Below are positions 1 to 6,923 of a DNA stretch of 20,853 nucleotides, piece after piece. The stretch covers positions 1-20,853 of the forward strand of contig JBKPQY010000046.1 of NCBI GenBank assembly GCA_046734315.1, written 5' to 3'. The stretch is from DASXRA01 sp046734315. Its GTDB lineage: Bacteria > Actinomycetota > Actinomycetes > Mycobacteriales > Jatrophihabitantaceae. The notes under the pieces are model-generated. The model saw nothing but the letters and a program-made list of their open reading frames with translations, searched no databases and was not told where the DNA came from. Numbering within the stretch: position 1 is the first letter of the stretch; each line of letters begins with the position of its first letter. The position numbers and the translations under genes were made by a program.

Positions 1-52
1 GCTGATCGATCCCACGATCCGTTACCGACTTCCAAGGGAGCAGACTTCTCTC

Positions 53-328
53 ATGGCCATCGAGGTCAAGATTCCGACGATCCTGCGCAGCTACACCGAC
101 GGCGCGAAGTCCATCGCGGGCAAGGGTGACACGCTTGCCGAGCTGTTCGACGACCTGGACGCGAGCCATCCCGGGCTCAAGGGCCGGCTCGTCACGGACG
201 ACGGCGGGCTGCACCGTTTCGTGAACGTCTACGTCAACGACGAGGACGTGCGATTCACCGGCTCGCTCGACACCACGCTCAAGGACGGCGACGCGGTGAC
301 GATCCTGCCGGCGGTAGCCGGAGGCTGA
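53..328 (+). CDS. cysO: CysO sulfur carrier protein (ThiS/MoaD family)
   Basis: This is a 91-residue ubiquitin-fold sulfur carrier. In the family the C-terminal glycine is adenylated and converted to a thiocarboxylate, which donates sulfur to O-phosphoserine on CysM; the peptidase Mec then releases cysteine. The sequence begins with the beta-strand pattern typical of MoaD/ThiS (AIEVKIPTILRSYT), has the FVNVYVNDEDVRF core, and ends exactly in the diagnostic Gly-Gly (residues 90-91). A purine-rich AAGGGAG at 34-40 lies 12 bases before the ATG, a long but usable spacing. cysM begins 5 bases after its stop, so the two are co-transcribed. In mycobacteria mec lies immediately upstream; here it would fall outside the window, and a TGA at 3-5 could be the end of that gene. 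Identification is firm because of the Gly-Gly tail plus the cysM neighbour. Confidence 0.95.
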   Translation: MAIEVKIPTILRSYTDGAKSIAGKGDTLAELFDDLDASHPGLKGRLVTDDGGLHRFVNVYVNDEDVRFTGSLDTTLKDGDAVTILPAVAGG

Positions 329-333
329 CGCCC

Positions 334-1293
334 ATGCGGTACGACTCGCTTACCGACGCGCTGGGCGAGACGCCGCTGGTCGGGTTGCCGCGGCTTTCGC
401 CACTATGGGCCGGCGATTCGCCCGTGCGGCTGTGGGCGAAGCTCGAGGACCGCAATCCCACCGGCTCGATCAAGGACCGCGCCGCGCTTTCGATGGTGCG
501 TGCGGCCGAGGCCGACGGCCGGCTGACGCCCGGCTGCACGATCCTGGAGCCGACATCGGGCAACACCGGTATCTCGCTGGCAATGGTCGCCAAGGTGCGG
601 GGGTACGGGCTGGTCTGCGTGATGCCCGAAAACACGTCCCTTGAGCGGCGCCAGCTGCTGGAGATGTTCGGGGCGCGCATCATCTTCTCGCCGGCCGCCG
701 GTGGCTCGAACCAGGCGGTGGCCGTGGCCAAGCAGCTCGCCGCGGAGAACCCCGACTGGGTCATGCTTTACCAGTACGGCAATCGCGCGAACTCGCAGGC
801 GCACTACGAGGGGACGGGCCCGGAGATCCTGCGCGACCTGCCGACGGTCACACACTTCGTCGCTGGGCTCGGCACGACGGGCACGCTCATGGGCGCCGGG
901 CGGTACCTGCGAGAGAAGGCGCCGGACGTCCAGATCGTCGCGGCGGAGCCCCGTTACGGCGAGCTGGTCTACGGGCTGCGCAATATCGACGAGGGCTTCG
1001 TTCCGGAGCTCTACGACGACGATGTCTTGACGTCAAGGTTTTCTGTGACGTCGTACGACGCACTGCGCCGTACCCGTGACCTGATCGAGCACGAGGGCAT
1101 ATTCGCTGGGATCTCGACCGGAGCCATCCTGCATGCGGCGCTGTCGATCGCAGACCGCGTAGCGGCTGCGGGGCAGCGCGCCGACATCGCATTCATCGTG
1201 CCCGACGGCGGGTGGAAGTACCTCTCCACGGGGGCCTACGACGGCTCGCTACAGCATGCTGCTGAACAGCTCGAAGGCCAACTCTGGGCCTAA
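334..1293 (+). CDS. cysM: CysM, CysO-dependent O-phosphoserine sulfhydrylase
   Basis: This is a PLP-dependent fold-type II enzyme of 319 residues, close to the length I recall for mycobacterial CysM. It is expected to form an aminoacrylate from O-phosphoserine and receive sulfur from thiocarboxylated CysO. Visible signatures are the PLP-lysine box NPTGSIKDRAA (about residues 42-52), the substrate loop EPTSGNTGISLAM (about 72-84), the phosphate-binding loop GLGTTGTLMGAG and the C-terminal GISTGAIL. It follows cysO by 5 bases, and the GGAGG in the cysO 3' end supplies a Shine-Dalgarno sequence about 9 bases before the ATG. Sequence alone does not separate CysM from CysK; the adjacent cysO makes CysM the clear call. 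A GC-rich convergent spacer follows. Confidence 0.95.
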   Translation: MRYDSLTDALGETPLVGLPRLSPLWAGDSPVRLWAKLEDRNPTGSIKDRAALSMVRAAEADGRLTPGCTILEPTSGNTGISLAMVAKVRGYGLVCVMPENTSLERRQLLEMFGARIIFSPAAGGSNQAVAVAKQLAAENPDWVMLYQYGNRANSQAHYEGTGPEILRDLPTVTHFVAGLGTTGTLMGAGRYLREKAPDVQIVAAEPRYGELVYGLRNIDEGFVPELYDDDVLTSRFSVTSYDALRRTRDLIEHEGIFAGISTGAILHAALSIADRVAAAGQRADIAFIVPDGGWKYLSTGAYDGSLQHAAEQLEGQLWA

Positions 1294-1338
1294 TCTGACC
1301 CGGCTGGGCGCACCCGCGTCTCCAAGGGCGGAGCCGCG

Positions 1339-1361
1339 GGCGCGCTCCGCGCCTTCGGCGC
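1339..1361. terminator. GC-rich hairpins in the cysM/marR convergent spacer
   Basis: The 174-base spacer between the convergent stops of cysM and marR has two overlapping inverted repeats. GGCGCG-CTC-CGCGCC lies at 1339-1353 and GCGCC-TTC-GGCGC at 1349-1361. No T-run follows on either strand, so this would be a hairpin-only (L-shaped) bidirectional terminator, if it is one. Confidence 0.4.
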
Positions 1362-1378
1362 AGGCGGCGTCGCCGAGC

Positions 1379-1405
1379 CGGGCTCGTCGCGCGAGCGCTC
1401 ATCGC
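1379..1405. repeat. 27-bp intergenic repeat, copy 1
   Basis: A 27-base stretch beginning CGGGCTC and ending GCGCTCATCGC recurs at 9222-9248 with a single mismatch (G versus T at the eighth base). It includes the 8-base palindrome GAGCGCTC. It lies in the spacer between cysM and marR. The second copy is in the corresponding type of spacer, between two other convergent genes. Confidence 0.8.
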
Positions 1406-1467
1406 CGGGTGGTTGCGTTTTCCGGACGTGCGTTTCGTTGTTGTCGTGGGCGCTTGGGCGGGCTGAT

Positions 1468-1929
1468 TCAACACTGCGCGTCGCAGGCTGGGTCGCCCGG
1501 AATCGTGCGCACTTTGGTCAGCAGTTCGTGCAGCCGGGCGCGATCCGCCAGGTCGAGGTCGGCGAACAGCTCCGCCTCCGCCCGGGAGACGGCATTTTCG
1601 ATGCGGCGCAACACGTCACAGCCTTTGCTCGACATCTCGACGATGTGTCGGCGCCGGTCGGCTGGATCGCGGCGCCGCTCGGCCAGACCCTGCCGCTCCA
1701 AGTCGTTGAGGATGGACACCAGCACGCTCGGGTCCACTGCGAGCGTCTCGAGCAACGCCTGCTGGCTGGTCGGCCCCCGCTCTGAGAGGTCTACCAAGAC
1801 CTGCCGATGACGAGGAGTGAGGCCTGTGCTTGCCATTGCCTTGCGGATCTGAATGCTGACGAACTGCCCGTGCCGCGCGAGCAGCAGACCCAGACGCTCC
1901 TGGGTCGCCGGCACCTCGTCAGCCCTCAC
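1468..1929 (-). CDS. MarR-family winged-helix repressor
   Basis: This 153-residue protein fits the MarR family in length and layout: an N-terminal dimerisation helix, a winged helix in the middle (GLTPRHRQVLVDLSERGPTS, then SILNDLERQGLAERRRDPADRRRHIVEM with the basic wing), and a C-terminal helix. MarR proteins bind short palindromes as dimers and release DNA on binding phenolics, oxidants or similar ligands; the ligand is unknown here. The GTG start at 1929 has no Shine-Dalgarno sequence but lies 6 bases after TATCAT, which suggests a leaderless mRNA. It is divergent from an azoreductase-like gene, the usual partnership in which MarR represses both genes. That target is now a pseudogene, so the regulator is either orphaned or acts elsewhere. 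Confidence 0.9.
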   Translation of the reverse strand: MRADEVPATQERLGLLLARHGQFVSIQIRKAMASTGLTPRHRQVLVDLSERGPTSQQALLETLAVDPSVLVSILNDLERQGLAERRRDPADRRRHIVEMSSKGCDVLRRIENAVSRAEAELFADLDLADRARLHELLTKVRTIPGDPACDAQC

Positions 1930-1935
1930 ACAGCA

Positions 1936-1970
1936 ATGATAGCTGGACCTAGCAATATGATTGTCATGAC
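1936..1970. promoter_or_regulatory. Divergent marR / azoR-like promoter and operator
   Basis: On the minus strand TATCAT (1941-1936) stands 6 bases before the marR GTG. On the plus strand TATGAT (1956-1961) is a good -10 for the azoreductase-like gene, placing its transcription start near 1967-1969. The perfect palindrome GTCATGAC (1963-1970) sits on that start and the inverted repeat CAAT-ATG-ATTG (1953-1963) overlaps the -10. These are reasonable MarR sites. The pairing of operator and regulator is inferred from position. Confidence 0.5.
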
Positions 1971-2046
1971 TTGATCGTTGGAACTACTCAATGGTCTGTC
2001 GTGTTCGACGATCGATCTCACACTCCGTCGAGTCGAAAGGCCAGCC

Positions 2047-2692
2047 ATAGCTCACTTGCTCCGCATCGATGCCAGCCTGCGGGGGAAGGTTCGTTCTCCC
2101 GCTCGGTGGCAGACACGTTCCAGAATGCGTGGCAGCAGGCGCATCCGACCGGCACGGTCACGGTTCGGGACCTCGGCCGCAACCCCCTGCCGTACCTGAC
2201 CTGGGAGGGCTACACCGCCAGATCGATACCCGAAGCCGAGCGCACGCCCGAGCAGCGTGAGGCCGTGGCGCGCTCCGCCGCACTGGTCGACGAACTGCTC
2301 GCCACCGACACGATCCTGCTGGCGGTTCCGCTCTACAACTGGGGCACGCCGGCGTCGTCAAGACCTGGCTCGACTATCTGTTCAGCGACCCGCGCACCCG
2401 CGACCCGGTGGGACTGCTGCGTGGCCGAATGGCCGTGCTCGTGAATGCGCTGGGTGGGTCTTATCAGCCTGGTACCCCCCGCGACGGCTGGGATCACGCC
2501 GAGCCGTACCTGCGCCGGGTCCTGGCCGACGTGTTGGGTCTGGACCTCCTCGTCATCACTCCCGAGCTGACGCTCGCCGAGGTGAACCCGGCACTCGCGC
2601 CGTTCATCGAGAACCACCGAGCGTCACTGGCTGAGGCTCACGACACGGCCGCAACGGCGGCGCAGGAGCTCCCGGGACAGCTCGCCGCGTAA
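2047..2692 (+). pseudogene. Decayed FMN-dependent NADH-azoreductase / NAD(P)H quinone reductase
   Basis: Three consecutive reading frames together spell one flavodoxin-like reductase. The N-terminus is AHLLRIDASLRG, the middle segment runs RSVADTFQNAW to VPLYNWG, and the rest runs VVKTWLDYLF through GRMAVLVNALGG to the TAA at 2690. The family reduces quinones or azo compounds with NAD(P)H through FMN; LLRIDASLRG is the FMN-phosphate loop and PLYNWG the flavin-contacting loop. Lesions are: (1) the expected start is ATA at 2047, with a perfectly spaced GAAAGG Shine-Dalgarno sequence at 2035-2040; (2) one base is missing in the G-run near 2086-2091; (3) one base is missing near 2351-2356. Both shifts have the same sign. 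Sequencing error could explain the shifts but less easily the ATA. An intact protein would have been about 215 residues. The divergent MarR gene is the likely former regulator. Confidence 0.82.
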
Positions 2693-2701
2693 TACCCGGG
2701 G

Positions 2702-3025
2702 CTAGCGGTGCGTTGGGGTGGACGGTCGTGGCGTGGGACTGTGGTTGGCCTCCGCGGGCCTCGACACGAGCAGCGCCACCAGGATGACGATGACGATCAG
2801 CGCGCCGAGCAGCATCCGGAACACGGCCATCGTCGGCTGGGTGACGACCGAGATCGCTGCCGACGCGGAACGGAAGAGTGCCGAGATCGCCGCGATGCCG
2901 ATCAGGGCGGCGAGGATCAGGGCGATGATCAGTGGGCCGGCAAGGTCGTGCGAGCCCGCGGCGCTCGGCGTGTCGGCGCCCATTGGGGCTCGCGCGGGCA
3001 ACGTGGCGAGGGCTAGCGTTGTCAT
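2702..3025 (-). CDS. Small two-TM membrane protein of unknown function
   Basis: I do not recognise this 107-residue protein. A short polar N-terminus is followed by a hydrophobic segment (about residues 28-51, LAGPLIIALILAALIGIAAI), an amphipathic linker, a second strongly hydrophobic segment (about 71-88, LLGALIVIVILVALLV) and a Pro/Thr/Arg-rich tail. It is probably an inner-membrane hairpin. The ATG at 3025 is supported by GGGAG seven bases upstream and by the start of hydrophobic coding. A much longer frame continues upstream to 4456, but that part runs antisense across the XRE gene and is a shadow. Two inverted repeats lie directly before the start, one overlapping the Shine-Dalgarno sequence. 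It is transcribed away from the XRE/DUF397 pair across a 402-base spacer; a functional link is only a guess. Confidence 0.65.
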   Translation of the reverse strand: MTTLALATLPARAPMGADTPSAAGSHDLAGPLIIALILAALIGIAAISALFRSASAAISVVTQPTMAVFRMLLGALIVIVILVALLVSRPAEANHSPTPRPSTPTHR

Positions 3026-3056
3026 GACGGGCTCCCGTCTGGGCAGGTGACTGCCC
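3026..3056 (-). promoter_or_regulatory. Stacked hairpins in the 5' leader of the two-TM gene
   Basis: Read on the minus strand, GGGCAG-TCAC-CTGCCC (3056-3041) is followed one base later by GACGGGAGCCCGTC (3039-3026), which abuts the ATG. The second repeat contains the GGGAG Shine-Dalgarno sequence, so folding would partly mask the ribosome site. Either repeat could instead be a DNA operator. Confidence 0.4.
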
Positions 3057-3346
3057 GGGACGTCGGGTTCGTTTAGATGCGGGTACCCCCGGCGTCGCTG
3101 CCAATCGATCTCCGGGGGTGCTCGTGTTCGGCGGATCTGCGCCGCAATGCGCGCGGCGCTGACGAGGGCGCGGCGGCCCCGCGCTGTACAAGCAGGCGGA
3201 GCGGGACCTCGACTAGCGGCGCCCTCCGTTCCGCGCGGATCGTGCGCTATGAGCGGACCGGCTGCGTGCTGATGGTTCAACGTGCGATGGCTATGGGCCT
3301 GTCGCCTTGACCGGTGGTCCACCCATGGTGTAAGAGTGCACCTCGT
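3057..3346. other. Non-coding spacer with one long inverted repeat
   Basis: About 290 bases separate the leader of the two-TM gene from the XRE operator. ACCCCCGG at 3085-3092 pairs with CCGGGGGT at 3112-3119 across 19 bases, a possible hairpin or factor site. A possible plus-strand promoter for the XRE gene is TTGACC (3307-3312) with TAAGAG (3331-3336), spacing 18, a weak match. The short open frames here lack ribosome sites and recognisable residues, and I see no gene. Confidence 0.45.
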
Positions 3347-3399
3347 ACCTGCCAATGGCAAGTGCCAAATGCGTTTGCTTCTCAATAAGTGCCGGATGC
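3347..3399. promoter_or_regulatory. XRE operator: alternating TGCCA/TGGCA half-sites and direct repeats
   Basis: ACCTGCCA-A-TGGCAAGT at 3347-3363 is an inverted repeat with 7 of 8 arm bases matching. The right arm is shared with a second one, TGGCA-AG-TGCCA (3356-3367). Half-sites of alternating orientation therefore lie at 3350, 3356 and 3363. The direct repeats AAGTGCCAAATGC (3360-3372) and AAGTGCCGGATGC (3387-3399) have a 27-base period. All lie 29-81 bases upstream of the XRE start, which suggests autoregulation. Confidence 0.6.
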
Positions 3400-3427
3400 A
3401 TGCCCACATCGAGAGGGGTGAGCTGCC

Positions 3428-4273
3428 ATGGCGCGCCGCCCCACGCCGACGCTGCGCCGCAGAGAGCTCGGTGCCCGCCTGAAGCAGCTCCGTCTCGACA
3501 AAGGCATGACCGCCGAGGACGTCGCCGAGCAGCTGATGGTGTCGGCGACCAAGATCAGCCGGTTGGAGACGGGCGCGCGCGGCGTGAGCCCTCGCGACGT
3601 ACGGGACCTCTGCGTCATCTACGGCGTCAGTGACGACGAGCGCGAGCAGTTGATGACGCTTGCCAGGCAGAGTCGCGAGCCGTCGTGGTGGCAGCAGTAC
3701 GACTCCAAGTACTCCACCTGGCTGGAGCTTGAGGCGGCGGCTGCCTCGATCACGGAATACAAGGCCGATCTCGTTCCGGGACTGCTGCAGACCCAGGACT
3801 ACGCGCGAGCGGTTCTCGAGGCCACACTGCCCGACCCGGACCCCGAGAGGGTGGACAGGCTGGCCGAGTCGCGGCCGGAGCGGCAGCGCGTACTGGACGG
3901 GGAGCCCCGCGTCGAGTTCTGGACGATCATGGACGAGGCCGCGGTGCGCCGCGTCGTCGGCAACTCCGCGATCATGCGCGAGCAGGTCGAGACGCTGATC
4001 GGGCGGGCCGGCCAACCGAACATCACAATTCAGCTGATCCCGTTCGAGGCGGGCGCGCATCCGGCACTGAACAGCACCTTCGAGATCCTCCACTTCGAGG
4101 AGGCGGCGCCTGACGTCGTCTATGTCGAGGGTCTGCTCGGCCAGCACTACCTCGAGAGTCGGGCGGACATTGCGCGCTATCGCCGCGTCTTCGATCACCT
4201 TCGCGCGATTGCGCTCGGGCCCAAGGACACGATCGCGCGCCTCACCGCGCTCGCCAAGAACTTCGCCGGCTAA
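3428..4273 (+). CDS. XRE-family regulator with DUF5753 (Scr1/WhiJ-like)
   Basis: This 281-residue protein has an N-terminal helix-turn-helix (about residues 10-65; LGARLKQLRLDKGMTAEDVAEQLMVSATKISRLETG) and a C-terminal DUF5753 ligand- or partner-binding domain. Marks of the latter are WWQQYDSKYSTWLELEAAAASITEY, VPGLLQTQDYARAVL, RQRVLDGEPRVEFWTIMDEAAVRR and the terminal VVYVEGLLGQHYLE stretch. Such proteins are abundant in actinomycetes, usually paired with a DUF397 protein, and some control development and antibiotic production (Scr1 and WhiJ of Streptomyces). The start is supported by GAGAGGGG upstream of the ATG. Its DUF397 partner follows 31 bases after the stop. Repeated half-sites upstream suggest it controls its own promoter. 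Confidence 0.93.
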   Translation: MARRPTPTLRRRELGARLKQLRLDKGMTAEDVAEQLMVSATKISRLETGARGVSPRDVRDLCVIYGVSDDEREQLMTLARQSREPSWWQQYDSKYSTWLELEAAAASITEYKADLVPGLLQTQDYARAVLEATLPDPDPERVDRLAESRPERQRVLDGEPRVEFWTIMDEAAVRRVVGNSAIMREQVETLIGRAGQPNITIQLIPFEAGAHPALNSTFEILHFEEAAPDVVYVEGLLGQHYLESRADIARYRRVFDHLRAIALGPKDTIARLTALAKNFAG

Positions 4274-4304
4274 CGGGCCGGCGAGAACGAGAAGGAAGGC
4301 TGAG

Positions 4305-4514
4305 ATGTCTCCACCCAAGCTGGATCGCGCCACATTGGCGTGGCGCAAGGCTGCGTACAGCGCATCGAACGGCTCGTGCGTTGAGGTGGCGCCTGTCGAC
4401 GGGGGGGTGGCCGTCCGCGACTCAAAGGACCCGGACGGGCCGATCCTTTCGTACACGGCGGCGGAATGGTTCGCATTCCTCCACGGAGCCAGGAACGGCG
4501 AGTTCGACTTTTAG
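4305..4514 (+). CDS. DUF397 small protein, partner of the XRE regulator
   Basis: This 69-residue DUF397 protein carries the usual signatures: an N-terminal W/Y-containing segment (LAWRKAAYSASNGSCVEVAP), the central VAVRDSKDPDGPILSY and the C-terminal EWFAFLHGARNGEFDF. The start is the ATG preceded by AAGGAAGG at 4292-4299, five bases away. DUF397 proteins sit beside XRE/DUF5753 regulators across actinomycetes. Some pairs have been described as toxin-antitoxin-like or as co-acting developmental regulators; which applies here cannot be told. It is co-directional with, and 31 bases behind, the XRE gene. Confidence 0.93.
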   Translation: MSPPKLDRATLAWRKAAYSASNGSCVEVAPVDGGVAVRDSKDPDGPILSYTAAEWFAFLHGARNGEFDF

Positions 4515-4576
4515 GACTCGACGAGCGTTCGGGAAACGTAACACCGAGCACCGCCCATATCGGTGACGATGGATAG

Positions 4577-6085
4577 GTGAGGCGGGGCGAGGTTGCTCTC
4601 GGCGTCGTGGCCGGGTTGGTTGCCGGTGCGGTCACGCTCGGCGTCGGTGAGCTCGTCGCGGCATTCGTTCGACCGGCCGCCGCGCCGGTGATCGCGGTCG
4701 GCAACCGTGTCATCGTGTTGACGCCCGAGGCCGTCAAGCGCTGGGCAACCCGGCAGTTCGGCACCAGCGACAAGACCGTCCTGCTGACCGGCATCTACGT
4801 GCTGCTCGCTGCGTGCGCGGTGGTCGTCGGCGTCCTGGCGGTGCGCTGGATGTGGGCCGGCGTGCTCGGTGTGGCTGTGCTGGGCGCGTTCGCGGTGTAC
4901 TGCGCGCTGACGGCTCCCGGACATCACGCAGGTGACGTCGTGCCGTCGATCCTCGGGGCGGTGGCTGGGATCTTCGCGCTGCGCGGTCTGCTGCGTAGCG
5001 CAGAGACCAGCGCGTCACGGCGCCAGTTCCTCGGCGCGAGCGCAGCCCTGGCCGGCGGAGCGCTCGCTGTCGGCTTCGGCGGCCGGGCGCTCCAGCACGC
5101 CCGCCACGATGTGACGAAGCAGCGCGCAGCCTTGAAGCTGCCCGGCCCCGCGTCGCCGGCGCCGGTGGCGTCGGGTGCCGACCTCGGCAAAGGCGCCGTC
5201 GCATTCGATACTCCGAATTCCCGCTTCTACCGGATCGACACGGCGCTCACGCTCCCGCAGATCGATCCGAAACACTGGCGGCTGCGGATCCACGGCCTGG
5301 TCAATCGCGAACTGATGCTGAGCTACGACGACCTGCTGCGCCGTCCATTGATCGAACGGTGGGTCACGCTCACGTGCGTGTCGAACGAGATCGGCGGCAA
5401 CCTGATCAGCAACGCCCGGTTCCTCGGAGTCCGGCTCGCCGACGTGTTGCGGGAGGTGGGCATCCAGGAGGGCGCCGACCAACTGCTCGCGCGGTCCTAC
5501 GACGGCATGACGATCGGCTCGCCGACCGCTGTCGTGATGGACGGCCGTGACGCCATGCTCGCGATCGGGATGAACGGTGAGCCGCTGCCGATCGCGCACG
5601 GTTTCCCGGTGCGGATGGTTGTGCCCGGGCTCTACGGGTACGTGTCGGCGTGCAAGTGGATCGTCGACCTGGAGGCCACGACGTTCGTTGACGCGCAGGC
5701 GTACTGGGTACAGGGCGGCTGGGCCGCGCAAGGGCCGATCCGGCTGGCCTCTCGCATCGACACCCCGCGATCCGGGGCCAAGGTTCCGGTCGGCCGGGCC
5801 GTGCCGATAGCCGGCATCGCGTGGGATCAGCACGTGGGCGTGTCCCGGGTCGAGGTCCAGGTGGACGACGGCACGTGGCAGGTAGCGCGGCTGGCCGCCG
5901 TGCCGTCCGCGGACACATGGCGCCAGTGGGTGCTGCCGTGGACGGTCGGTACCACCGGGCAGCACACGATCCGGGTGCGCGCCTACGACGCGCACGGAGT
6001 CGTTCAGGACGCGCAGCGCCGCGCCCCGTTCCCGTCCGGGGCGACCGGCTACCACCAGATCGTGGTGACTGCTCAGGCGCCCTGA
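4577..6085 (+). CDS. Membrane-anchored molybdopterin oxidoreductase (sulfite oxidase fold)
   Basis: This is a 502-residue protein. Residues 1 to about 140 hold several hydrophobic segments (4-30, 64-84, 88-110, 118-138). They are followed by a twin-arginine-like S-R-R-Q-F-L motif (R148-R149) and a second hydrophobic stretch, then a soluble oxidoreductase domain. Catalytic features are VTLTCVSNEIGG with the Mo-ligand Cys at residue 267, the NARFLGVRLADVL stretch, and NGEPLPIAHGFPVRMVVPGLYGY, typical of the oxidoreductase molybdopterin-binding domain. About residues 395-500 look like the Mo-co dimerisation (Ig-like) domain. The catalytic part should lie outside the membrane; the substrate is unknown. 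The GTG start has no Shine-Dalgarno sequence, and GACGAT six bases upstream could be a weak leaderless -10. Its 3' end overlaps the convergent PP2C gene by 13 bases. Confidence 0.88.
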   Translation: MRRGEVALGVVAGLVAGAVTLGVGELVAAFVRPAAAPVIAVGNRVIVLTPEAVKRWATRQFGTSDKTVLLTGIYVLLAACAVVVGVLAVRWMWAGVLGVAVLGAFAVYCALTAPGHHAGDVVPSILGAVAGIFALRGLLRSAETSASRRQFLGASAALAGGALAVGFGGRALQHARHDVTKQRAALKLPGPASPAPVASGADLGKGAVAFDTPNSRFYRIDTALTLPQIDPKHWRLRIHGLVNRELMLSYDDLLRRPLIERWVTLTCVSNEIGGNLISNARFLGVRLADVLREVGIQEGADQLLARSYDGMTIGSPTAVVMDGRDAMLAIGMNGEPLPIAHGFPVRMVVPGLYGYVSACKWIVDLEATTFVDAQAYWVQGGWAAQGPIRLASRIDTPRSGAKVPVGRAVPIAGIAWDQHVGVSRVEVQVDDGTWQVARLAAVPSADTWRQWVLPWTVGTTGQHTIRVRAYDAHGVVQDAQRRAPFPSGATGYHQIVVTAQAP

Positions 6086-6825
6086 TCGTCACCTATTTCG
6101 ACCAGGGCGACGGTGACGTTGTCCGGGGCGCCCGCTTGGATCGCGGCCTGCCACAGCTTGAAGGCGGCCTCGCCCCCGCCATGGTCGCGCACGATGCCGG
6201 TGATGGTCGCCTCGTCGACCGGATCGGTGAGCCCGTCGCTACACACCAGGTACCGGGACGGCGCGGCGATCGGCCGGCTGCTGATGTGCGGCTCGATCGT
6301 GCCGAGGTCGAACCTCCCCCCGAGGGTCTGCGTGACGACCGGGCTGCGGCGCTGGCCGCGTGCCGGCGGCTCGTTGTCGTCCACCGTGAGTTGCGTGATC
6401 CCACCGTCCTCGACCGCGTACACCCGGCTGTCGCCGACGTTGAAGACCAGCACGTCCGCCTCGCCGACGACAAGACCCGCGACGGTGGTGCCCATCGCTA
6501 TGCGCTCCGGGTCGAGCTCGGCCTCGGCGTACACCGCGCGGTTGCACTCGTCGAGCACCTGGCGCAGCTCGGCCTCGGTGCTCACGGCGGCGCCCACGCG
6601 CGCCAGATGCGTGACGACCAGCGAGCTCGCGTCCTCGCCGGCGGGATGCCCACCCAGCCCGTCGGCGACGGCCACCATCAAGGGCGTCCCGATCGGGAAG
6701 AACATCGTCGCGGGCACGATGCTGACCGAAGCGCACAGCGTCCACGGCCCGACAACCAGGGCGTCCTCGTTGTGGTCGCGCACCAGTCCGTCGTGACTCA
6801 GCGCGGATACGCCGACGAAGCGCAC
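6073..6825 (-). CDS. PP2C-family serine/threonine protein phosphatase
   Basis: This is a 250-residue PPM phosphatase with the metal-binding set intact. RDHNED occupies residues 16-21 (metal Asp at 21), VADGLGGHPAGE begins near residue 53 with Asp55, SDGLTDPVDE lies near 195, and DNVTVALVEI is the C-terminal metal-binding Asp motif. There is no transmembrane segment or extra domain, so it is cytoplasmic. In actinobacteria such enzymes counter Hanks-type kinases such as PknB; no kinase gene is in this window, so the substrate is open. The GTG at 6825 lies 7 bases after TAACGT with no Shine-Dalgarno sequence, which suggests a leaderless transcript. It converges on and overlaps the molybdoenzyme gene and is divergent from the rhomboid gene. 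Confidence 0.93.
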   Translation of the reverse strand: MRFVGVSALSHDGLVRDHNEDALVVGPWTLCASVSIVPATMFFPIGTPLMVAVADGLGGHPAGEDASSLVVTHLARVGAAVSTEAELRQVLDECNRAVYAEAELDPERIAMGTTVAGLVVGEADVLVFNVGDSRVYAVEDGGITQLTVDDNEPPARGQRRSPVVTQTLGGRFDLGTIEPHISSRPIAAPSRYLVCSDGLTDPVDEATITGIVRDHGGGEAAFKLWQAAIQAGAPDNVTVALVEIGDDQGA

Positions 6826-6832
6826 ACCGAGG

Positions 6833-6838
6833 ACGTTA
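6833..6838 (-). promoter_or_regulatory. -10 element (TAACGT) of the PP2C gene, leaderless
   Basis: TAACGT on the minus strand, 7 bases before the GTG start, would put the transcription start at or next to the start codon. There is no Shine-Dalgarno sequence. Confidence 0.5.
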
Positions 6839-6911
6839 CCGATCTAGGTCGCCGGTCCGCTGCGCGGGGCGGAGGCGCCTGATGCCACAGCCGGGGCAGG
6901 GCATCCTGACC

Positions 6912-6917
6912 TACGCT
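6912..6917 (+). promoter_or_regulatory. -10 element (TACGCT) of the rhomboid gene, leaderless
   Basis: TACGCT is followed by 6 bases and the GTG at 6924. This decides the start over an in-frame ATG at 6882, which lies upstream of the promoter and would add residues not expected in the family. Confidence 0.55.
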
Positions 6918-6923
6918 CTAGGC

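Noticed and set aside
3021..3028. Second GTCATGAC palindrome, at the start codon of the two-TM gene
   Set aside because: It is the same 8-mer as in the marR operator. Here it is explained by GTC, ATG start and following bases, and one extra copy in 20 kb is not surprising.
3077..3310. 77-codon open frame in the spacer before the XRE gene
   Set aside because: It has no ribosome site, Arg/Ser-rich shadow-like composition and no recognisable domain.
3026..4456. Upstream part of a 584-codon minus-strand open frame ending at 2702
   Set aside because: It runs antisense through the well-supported XRE and DUF397 genes and shows no family residues. Only the last 107 codons from the ATG at 3025 look real.
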